Shown here one piece after another: positions 1 to 5,554 of a DNA stretch of 7,095 nt. A program made the translations under genes and the position numbers. The stretch is from DASQTB01 sp035642095 (GTDB lineage Bacteria; Actinomycetota; UBA4738; CALAEC01). How positions within the stretch are numbered: position 1 is the stretch's first letter; the number at the start of each line of letters is the position of its first letter. The notes under the pieces are model-generated. The model worked only from the letters and a program-made list of their open reading frames with translations. It had not been told where the DNA came from and searched no databases. Location of the stretch: NCBI GenBank assembly GCA_035642095.1, contig DASQTB010000112.1, positions 1-7,095 of the forward strand, given 5' to 3'.

Positions 1-96
1 AAGCCCGCCGTCTGCCGCCAGGAGCAGGGAACCGCCGCATCCCATCTCGACGTCGTCCGGGTGCGCTCCGACGGACAGGAGATCGACCCCGTCCAT
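1..96 (-). CDS. bshB: BshB-type PIG-L/LmbE deacetylase, N-terminal 32 codons only (runs off window)
   Basis: Reading the minus strand from an ATG at 96-94 gives an open frame of 32 codons to the window edge. Residues 10-22 read GAHPDDVEMGCGG, the signature of the small PIG-L/LmbE deacetylases of the BshB1 type: a hydrophobic first strand (VDLLSV), then the AHPDD zinc-binding motif (His12, Asp15) and a glycine-rich turn. Family members are usually about 230-250 residues, so roughly 200 residues lie outside the window. In bacillithiol synthesis BshB removes the acetyl group from GlcNAc-malate in the cytoplasm. The ATG shares its A with the TGA stop of the preceding gene (TGATG) and has no clear Shine-Dalgarno of its own, so translation is probably coupled. 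The family call is strong; the exact substrate is inferred from the adjacent bshA. Another small-molecule GlcNAc deacetylase is the alternative. Confidence 0.85.
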   Translation of the reverse strand, partial: MDGVDLLSVGAHPDDVEMGCGGSLLLAADGGL

Positions 97-1229
97 CAAG
101 CAGCGGTCAGATAGTCGTGGAGGAGGCTCCCCGGGGCGTCCTCGGCCAGGACCGAGGTCAGGTTCTCCGGGATCAGCATGGGGACCGGCCTCCCCCCGAG
201 CACCTTGGCCACCACCTCGTTCAGGACCAGGCCGTACAACGCCGAGCTCTTGCCCACCACCACGCCGCCGACCAGGTCGTTGAGGAACGCCTGGAGCGAC
301 ACGTCGGTGCTCCACCGGCCGGTGGCCAACAGCTCCTCCGGCGAAAGCGTCTCGCCGCCGAGATGGAACCGGTACGGCGTCCCGCAGGACCGGCAGGTCG
401 CCTCGGCGAAGTGGTCGGGGCCCTCCCGGCGCCGGCGCAACGTGCACCGAGCGCCGTCGCTCGGACACGAAAACCGGAAGGGAACGTAGCTCTCGTCCAG
501 GTGCCGGACCTGGGGGTCGACATCGGCCGCCACCAGTTCATCGACGGCGGCGTTGAACACGGCCACCCAGCCGTCGAGGTCGGCCACCGCCGCCTCCAGT
601 CCGGGCGTCAACGCCCCCCGATCCGCCAGCTCGGAGACCACGACCGACGGCCCTTCGAGCCCGACCTGCTCACGGAGGAGGACGGAGGTGATCCCCATGC
701 TGGCGTCGGCCAGGGTGGTCACCTCGTCCGAGAGCAGGGCATCGGCCAGCTTGCGGTGCCGTTCCGCAGCGCCATCACCCGCATCGGGGCCGCTCCACGC
801 CCGGAGCTGGGCCACGACCTCCTCCAGCCGCTCCCTCTCCACTGGGGCGAACCGGGGCTCCATCTCCTTCACCCTCTGGGGAACCAGTCGGGCCGTCCTG
901 CCGCCCTCCGGCCACAGGATGGACGAGCTCAGCTTGTTCGAACCGATCCGGTCCATGTCCAACCAAACGGCCACCGGCGTCACCGCACCGCTCCGGCCAG
1001 CCTCGCGAAGGGCGCCCAGCTTGGCCACCACGGAGTGGGGGTAGTCGCATTGGAGCTGGTGAGCCGAGTAGACCGGAGGCCTTTCGCCGAGCTCGATCAG
1101 GTCGGTCAGGCCGTCGGTGGCCGGTGGGGACACGTTCGGAACGAAGTCATCCACGGACAGGAAGGCACCTCGTCCTTCCAGGAAGGCCCGCCCCTCCGAA
1201 GAGGACACCAGGTCGACCAGGGAGCGCAC
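96..1229 (-). CDS. Divergent compact BshC-like protein with a four-Cys zinc ribbon (putative cysteine-adding enzyme)
   Basis: 377 residues, GTG start at 1229-1227 overlapping the TAG of the glycosyltransferase gene by one base. No close match is recognised outright. The layout recalls BshC, the proposed cysteine-adding enzyme of bacillithiol synthesis. Residues 53-74 (VYSAHQLQCDYPHS and on) occupy the place of the BshC VxxGQQxGLxxGPxY segment. Residues 84-107 (TPVAVWLDMDR, then WPEG) resemble its VPVFWxxxEDHD...PEG stretch. Residues 306-358 (SLQAFLNDLVGG to VPMLIPENLT) resemble the C-terminal LxPLxQDxLLPTVAYVGGPxEIAYW...MPVVxPR region. Unlike typical BshC (about 500-540 residues) it is short and carries Cys255, Cys262, Cys279 and Cys282 in CPxDGxRC...CRSC spacing, a probable structural zinc ribbon. 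There is no signal peptide or membrane segment, so it is cytoplasmic. Its place between bshA and bshB supports the role, but the activity is inference. Confidence 0.55.
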   Translation of the reverse strand: MRSLVDLVSSSEGRAFLEGRGAFLSVDDFVPNVSPPATDGLTDLIELGERPPVYSAHQLQCDYPHSVVAKLGALREAGRSGAVTPVAVWLDMDRIGSNKLSSSILWPEGGRTARLVPQRVKEMEPRFAPVERERLEEVVAQLRAWSGPDAGDGAAERHRKLADALLSDEVTTLADASMGITSVLLREQVGLEGPSVVVSELADRGALTPGLEAAVADLDGWVAVFNAAVDELVAADVDPQVRHLDESYVPFRFSCPSDGARCTLRRRREGPDHFAEATCRSCGTPYRFHLGGETLSPEELLATGRWSTDVSLQAFLNDLVGGVVVGKSSALYGLVLNEVVAKVLGGRPVPMLIPENLTSVLAEDAPGSLLHDYLTAA

Positions 1230-2389
1230 TACCCCACCGCTTCCGTGACCGCGGGCGACGCCGCGGTCTCTAGGAGCCTGCGGTACAGGCGCTCGTACCG
1301 CGAGACGATGGCGACCGCCGAGAACCGGCTCGCCCTGGCCCTCGCGGCTCGCCCCAACGTGGCCCGCTCGACGGGGTCCCGGAGAAGACGAAGGACGGCG
1401 CCGGTCGCGGCCGCCTCATCCCCCGGCGGATACAGCAGCCCGGTCACTCCATCCACCACCACCTCCGGAAGGCCGCCCACCCGGCTGGCCACGGCGGGGA
1501 TGCCACACGCGGCCGCCTCCAGGGCCGCCAGGCAGAAGCTCTCCGCCCGGCTGGTCACCAGCAGGACGTCGGCTCGGCGGACAACCCGCTCGACGTCCCG
1601 GCGGAGGCCGAACGTGCGGACATGCCGCTCCACCCCGGCCGATCGGGCCACGTCGCGAACCACGGCCATCTCCTCGCCGTCCCCCACCAGCCAGAGCTCC
1701 GCGTCGACCTCCCGGCGGACCCGGGCGAACACCCGGACCACCATCCCCGGATCCTTGATCGGGCGGAAGTTCGACACGTGCACGATCCGGGGGCGGCGAT
1801 CCAACTCCTCCTCCACCGATGGCCGGAAATTCTCGAGGTCGACGAAGTTCGGGATGACCAGCGGCATCTGATCGAGCCCGAAGATGCTCGTCGACAGCGA
1901 CGCGTAGCGCCGGGAGACCGTGGTCACCGCGTCCAGATCCCGCAGCCACCGGGCCAGGTCCCGCCGAGCGGCCGGGTGATGACCGTGGACGCTGATGTCG
2001 GTGCCGTGCAGCGTCCCGACCAACCGCGGTGCCCGAGGGCCCAGGCGACGGCCCACGTCCGTCACCACCCTGGCGAACGGGACCGCGTAATGGAAATGCA
2101 GGACATCGAGGGGAGTCATGTTCGACACCGAGACGATCCGCTGGACGAGCCGGCGGACATCTCTCGGACTCCACTCGGTCTCCAGCCTGCTGGTTGCCGG
2201 GGCCGGACCGGAACCGTTCAACCCGACGTGGCGGACGCCGGTCGGGAAGGTCTCGCTGCCGAAGGGTGGCGTTCGAGCGAAGAGGAAGACGTGGTGCCCC
2301 CGCCGACCGAGCTCGCCGGCCAGCTCGACGGCGATACGGACGCTGCCGCCGAACCCCGGATGGCAGATCAGTCCGACGGCGAGGCCGAT
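1229..2389 (-). CDS. bshA: BshA-type GT4 glycosyltransferase (N-acetylglucosaminyl-L-malate synthase)
   Basis: Retaining GT-B glycosyltransferase of family GT4, predicted to transfer GlcNAc from UDP-GlcNAc to L-malate, the first step of bacillithiol synthesis. With the chosen start it has 386 residues, close to the usual 375-385. Motifs match BshA closely: ICHPGFGGS at 8-16 (BshA has ITCYPxxGGSG), HFHYAVPFA from 98, TLHGTDISVHG at 126-136, VIPNFVD at 178-184, HVSNFRPIKDP at 204-214, and the donor-site EX7E pair Glu283/Glu291 within ESFCLAALEAAACGIPAVAS. The first ATG/GTG/TTG in frame is a TTG at 2221-2219, but that would delete the first strand and the glycine loop. The in-frame ATC at 2389-2387 restores the family N-terminus and has GAGGAG eight bases upstream; a CTG at 2371-2369 overlapping the previous TGA is an alternative. 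It is followed without a gap by the BshC-like gene. MshA of mycothiol synthesis is a relative but fits less well. Confidence 0.88.
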   Translation of the reverse strand: MGLAVGLICHPGFGGSVRIAVELAGELGRRGHHVFLFARTPPFGSETFPTGVRHVGLNGSGPAPATSRLETEWSPRDVRRLVQRIVSVSNMTPLDVLHFHYAVPFARVVTDVGRRLGPRAPRLVGTLHGTDISVHGHHPAARRDLARWLRDLDAVTTVSRRYASLSTSIFGLDQMPLVIPNFVDLENFRPSVEEELDRRPRIVHVSNFRPIKDPGMVVRVFARVRREVDAELWLVGDGEEMAVVRDVARSAGVERHVRTFGLRRDVERVVRRADVLLVTSRAESFCLAALEAAACGIPAVASRVGGLPEVVVDGVTGLLYPPGDEAAATGAVLRLLRDPVERATLGRAARARASRFSAVAIVSRYERLYRRLLETAASPAVTEAVG

Positions 2390-5300
2390 GAGAGACGCTC
2401 CTCGATCGTGGCCAATCGCTCGGCGACCGTGCGGATCACTCCGTCGGTGAGCTCCGGATGCTCGCGCAGGAGCTCTCGGAAGTGCTCCCCTCGCATCACC
2501 AGCACCTTCGCCGCTCCCCGAGCCCGAAGGGATGCCGTCCGGGGGAGGTCCGTGAGCACCGACAGCTCGCCGGTGGCCTCACCCGGGCGGGTCACGTACA
2601 CGACCGCTTCCTTCCCCCGCCGCTCCTTCAGCACCTCGATCTCACCGTCCAGGACCACGTACAGCTCGCCTCCCCGCTCTCCCTGCCGGCACAGGTAGGT
2701 TCCGTCGTCGATCCATCGCTCCGACATCAGCCGGGCCACGCGGTAGAGCTGCTCGTCCGTCATAAAGGAGAACAGGGGAACGGATCGAGCTCGCTCGCGA
2801 CGTTCCCGGATCCGAGCTTCGGCCAGACCGACCAGGTTGGCGAACAGCCGGATGGCGCCCGGAACGCCGGCGGGGATCTGTCGGAACATCGAGTAGCCGC
2901 AGTACACGTAGGTCCCTCGGCCATAGCTGGCCGTGATGAGCCCGCCCTCTTTCGGGGGCTCCCCGGGGTCGTTCGACGCCAGGATCGGGGTGTAACGAGG
3001 ATCCCACTCGCCGAAGAAGTAGAGTCCGCGGTCGTGCACCCAGCCCTCGAAGTCCGTTTCGGTCAGCTCGTTCGGGAGGTGAAGGAGCGGGTGATCGGAT
3101 TCGAGGATCGTCACCGGGGCGTCCGGCAAGGTGACCCGGTCGTGCGGCTGGCGATAGCGGAAGGGGTACGGCGCGAAGCCCTCCGACTGGTAGCCGTACC
3201 CCTGGTACTGGACGACGAGGGTCCCTCCGTTCTCCACGTACCCCAGCAGCCGAGCCGCCGCCTTGCGGACGTCGGGCCGAAGCAGATAGGCGTTGGGCCC
3301 CACGATCACCGTGTCGAACGCGGTCAGGTCACCGTACGCAAGCTCCTGCTCCGACAGCACCGTGACGGCGAGCCCGAACCGTTCGAGCGACGGGAGGATC
3401 TGCTCCTCCACGCCCCGGACGTAGCCCAACCGCAGGCTGGGGACGAACTCCGCGGCGATGATGTTGATCGACACGGTGGCCGGCAGGGCCACGAACGCGG
3501 CCGCCACGGCGTTGCTCTCGTCGGCTGGTCCGGGCAGGCCGGGTGCGGCCTTCCACACGGGATCCAGCACCACGCCGTACCGCGCGTCTTCGCCGTCGAC
3601 CGCGTACCTGACCTCGTAGGCGCTCGGGTCCGCCTCTCCGGGGATCGTCAGTTCGAAGGGGAACGTCCGGGAATCGCCCTCGGCGGTGAAGGTGAGGTCC
3701 GCGATCCGGGGATAGACGTCCCACCCCTCCGGGGCCTCGGCCTCCAGCCTGCCCTCCGCTCCTCCTCGACGCATGCATCGCGCCGTGAGTGGGAGCTGCA
3801 CCCGCTGCGTTCGGCCCGCGGCCGGGATCAGAACCCGGTCCTCCATTGGCGCCAGAGCGATCGGCGGAAGAACGGCCAGAGGCATCTCCCGGTATCCACC
3901 GGCGAACGTTTCCCGCCGAACGGCGGGGGCGTGCAGGGTGAGTGGCTGCCCCATGACCGTGAGGTCGGCCGATGCCTCCACGAGCGGATCATCGACCGCC
4001 TGGCCCAGGGGTCCCCGGGAGGGCCACGCGTACCGGTACTCCGTTCGAGGCTCTCGGAGCCAATAGGGTGACGAGAATTCGCCCGTCTCTGGGATCTTCA
4101 CCTCGAACGCGGCTTCGGCGACCGTGCCGCTCTCCTCCTCTCGCCGATCGCTCGGCGGGCCGAGGGGGCCGACGTCCCAGCCTCGGGGGGCCCGGAGGCG
4201 GAAGGCCGACCGCTCGATCGACTCGCGTCCCTGGGTCCACAGCGCCGTGGTGACCCGCACGTCCTGGCCGCCTGTGACCCTCCAATCCTCCACCTGGCAG
4301 TCCAGGGCGATACCGAGACAGTCCGCGGCCACTCCCTCGAACGACCGGATCCTCCGGTCGAGGAAGCGAGCCAGCGCCAGCCGATCCGGCTCGGTCAGGT
4401 CCTCGTCGGCCAGGGCGTCCCGGGCCTCCCGCAGCCGGGCCAGACCGCTGAGCACCTCCCCACCGGCGGTCTCCCGGTCCTCCGGTCGGTAGCGGCGAAT
4501 CGCTTCCGCGGCGTGTTCGCCGGCCTCGGCCAGCGCCTTGACCACGCGATCGGACGTCCACCCCTCGACCACCCCGGAGAGGGTCGGGTCCAGACCGTCG
4601 AGGAACGAGGTCTCTCGTTCTTCGCGTCGATCCCCCGCCTCCAGCCGGTAGTAGTAGAAGAAATCACCACGCTGGGGAAGAAAGGACATGGCCTGGCTCC
4701 GGTGGCGGTTGTGCGCCAGGGCGGCCTGTTCCTGGAAGGTGAGACCGGACACGGGATCGAGCAGACCGGTGTTGATCCTGAGGGCGGCCTCCTCCTCGTA
4801 CTCGGCGACCATGTGGCCGAAAGTCACGTCCTCGCCCGGCTGCCAGTCGTCCCCGATCGACCGGTAGAACTTCCGGGGCCGCCACGGGGGGAGACCCTGC
4901 TCATCCAGCTCGGGGAACCGATCCGGATCACCGGCAGCCGCGAAGGCCTCGCCGGCGGCGATACCCACGGCCTGGTGCTGACCGTGCCCGTCCCCTGTCC
5001 CTCCCGACCACCGGGAGATGACCACCAGCGGCTGAGACCACCGGATGGCCCGAACGATCTCCCGAACGACGTCGTCTCTCCCCCATCGCGCGAGGGCGTC
5101 CCCGCCGCTCTTGCTGAATCCGAAGTCGTAGAACGGGCCGTAGAGCACCCGGCCGCCGTCGATCTCCCGGGCGGCGAGGCTCTCCCAGGTCCGCAGGATG
5201 CCCAACGCCTCGTTCGACTCACGACCGATCCGGTTCTGACCCCCCTCTCCCCGAGTGGCCGACCAGTAGACGGTCTCCACGGACAGTCCCCGGGACAGAT

Positions 5301-5418
5301 ACACGAGTGTCCCCGTGTCCTCGTCGTCGGGGTGAGCGCCGAGATGAAGGACGGCCCCACCGGTGGCCAGGCCACGGAGCCGATACACGAGATCGAGGTC
5401 CCCCTGCCCCCGAGCCAT
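2368..5418 (-). CDS. Multidomain PIG-L/LmbE deacetylase with amidotransferase-like and cyclic-nucleotide-binding domains
   Basis: 1016 residues from the ATG at 5418-5416. Residues 20-260 form a PIG-L deacetylase: LHLGAHPDDED (His29, Asp32) and DGHGQHQA (His145, His148) supply the zinc ligands. Residues about 370-625 are beta-rich repeats resembling NEW3/NPCBM-associated modules (two RLRAPRGWDV / EAPEGWDVYP-like units). Residues about 650-865 resemble a ThuA/class I amidotransferase-like fold (FDTVIVGPNAYLL, YVENGGTLVVQYQG). Residues about 880-1000 are a cNMP-binding domain with the phosphate cassette GEATGELSVLTDLPRTASLRA-like at 946-966, keeping Glu951 and Arg960. No signal peptide is seen, so it is probably cytoplasmic, unlike many large LmbE relatives. 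The frame extends 41 codons further up to 5541, but homology begins after 5418 and a -10-like box sits just before it. It is first in the thiol operon, so a deacetylation role with bshA is likely; the cNMP fusion suggests allosteric control. The substrate is unproven. Confidence 0.85.
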   Translation of the reverse strand: MARGQGDLDLVYRLRGLATGGAVLHLGAHPDDEDTGTLVYLSRGLSVETVYWSATRGEGGQNRIGRESNEALGILRTWESLAAREIDGGRVLYGPFYDFGFSKSGGDALARWGRDDVVREIVRAIRWSQPLVVISRWSGGTGDGHGQHQAVGIAAGEAFAAAGDPDRFPELDEQGLPPWRPRKFYRSIGDDWQPGEDVTFGHMVAEYEEEAALRINTGLLDPVSGLTFQEQAALAHNRHRSQAMSFLPQRGDFFYYYRLEAGDRREERETSFLDGLDPTLSGVVEGWTSDRVVKALAEAGEHAAEAIRRYRPEDRETAGGEVLSGLARLREARDALADEDLTEPDRLALARFLDRRIRSFEGVAADCLGIALDCQVEDWRVTGGQDVRVTTALWTQGRESIERSAFRLRAPRGWDVGPLGPPSDRREEESGTVAEAAFEVKIPETGEFSSPYWLREPRTEYRYAWPSRGPLGQAVDDPLVEASADLTVMGQPLTLHAPAVRRETFAGGYREMPLAVLPPIALAPMEDRVLIPAAGRTQRVQLPLTARCMRRGGAEGRLEAEAPEGWDVYPRIADLTFTAEGDSRTFPFELTIPGEADPSAYEVRYAVDGEDARYGVVLDPVWKAAPGLPGPADESNAVAAAFVALPATVSINIIAAEFVPSLRLGYVRGVEEQILPSLERFGLAVTVLSEQELAYGDLTAFDTVIVGPNAYLLRPDVRKAAARLLGYVENGGTLVVQYQGYGYQSEGFAPYPFRYRQPHDRVTLPDAPVTILESDHPLLHLPNELTETDFEGWVHDRGLYFFGEWDPRYTPILASNDPGEPPKEGGLITASYGRGTYVYCGYSMFRQIPAGVPGAIRLFANLVGLAEARIRERRERARSVPLFSFMTDEQLYRVARLMSERWIDDGTYLCRQGERGGELYVVLDGEIEVLKERRGKEAVVYVTRPGEATGELSVLTDLPRTASLRARGAAKVLVMRGEHFRELLREHPELTDGVIRTVAERLATIEERLSSASPSD
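2398..2403 (-). promoter_or_regulatory. Shine-Dalgarno for bshA, deciding its start
   Basis: On the minus strand GAGGAG lies inside the last codons of the upstream deacetylase gene, eight bases before the ATC at 2389-2387. This spacing is optimal. No comparable purine run precedes the in-frame CTG at 2371 or would rescue the family N-terminus from the TTG at 2221. It is the main sequence support for a non-canonical ATC initiation. Confidence 0.5.
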
Positions 5419-5424
5419 CCGCGA

Positions 5425-5454
5425 AGTATGGCATGCGGGCCAGCGCGGATAGAA
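5425..5454 (-). promoter_or_regulatory. Candidate promoter of the thiol operon, leaderless arrangement
   Basis: Minus-strand boxes TTCTAT (5454-5449) and CATACT (5430-5425) are 18 bases apart. The -10-like box ends six bases before the ATG at 5418, which would place the transcription start on or next to the A of the ATG. No Shine-Dalgarno precedes that ATG. The two facts together suggest a leaderless mRNA. The -35 match is weak. Confidence 0.4.
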
Positions 5455-5486
5455 CCCTCGCCCCGGACCGGAAACGGACCGACGGT

Positions 5487-5516
5487 TTGCCCGCGACTTC
5501 GAGGCTACGCTAGCGT
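5487..5516 (+). promoter_or_regulatory. Candidate promoter of the SulP gene
   Basis: TTGCCC at 5487-5492 and TAGCGT at 5511-5516 are separated by 18 bases, in front of the SulP start at 5555. A TACGCT box at 5506-5511 is an alternative -10 but would be only 13 bases from the same -35. The -10 side coincides with a perfect palindrome. No experimental start is known. Confidence 0.35.
5507..5516. promoter_or_regulatory. Perfect 10-base palindrome ACGCTAGCGT, possible operator
   Basis: ACGCTAGCGT reads the same on both strands and overlaps the proposed -10 of the SulP promoter, about 90 bases upstream of the deacetylase start. It could be a dimeric repressor site or simply a self-complementary -10 in GC-rich DNA. 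It is short, so chance is a real possibility. Confidence 0.3.
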
Positions 5517-5543
5517 GCTCCTGCTCCGCCGCCGAGATCATCT

Positions 5544-5554
5544 GGGGAGAGGAG
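5544..5554 (+). promoter_or_regulatory. Strong Shine-Dalgarno of the SulP gene
   Basis: A purine run GGGGAGAGGAG lies directly before the ATG at 5555-5557. It contains GGGGAG five bases upstream, and fixes the start of the transporter gene. Confidence 0.75.

Larger units (their letters stand above)
5419..5554. promoter_or_regulatory. Divergent intergenic promoter region
   Basis: The only non-coding stretch in the window, 136 bases between the divergent deacetylase and SulP genes. It should hold both promoters. It contains a perfect palindrome at 5507-5516 and promoter-like boxes for each direction, listed separately. There is no tRNA, riboswitch-like fold or long repeat visible to me in it. 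Confidence 0.75.

Noticed and set aside
96..1229. MshC/CysS-like cysteine ligase as identity of the 377-residue protein
   Set aside because: No HIGH or KMSKS class I synthetase motifs are visible, and the size and segment order fit BshC better.
117..1871. Long plus-strand open frame opposite the BshC-like and bshA genes
   Set aside because: It spans two well-supported minus-strand genes, has low-complexity Arg/His/Pro-rich translation and no recognisable domain. It is a GC-bias antisense shadow.
1229..2221. Shorter bshA starting at TTG 2221
   Set aside because: It would remove 56 residues including the first strand and glycine loop that every BshA-type GT4 needs.
2458..4071. Plus-strand frame of 537 codons opposite the large deacetylase
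   Set aside because: The opposite strand encodes clear PIG-L, amidotransferase-like and cNMP domains; this translation resembles no family and has no Shine-Dalgarno.
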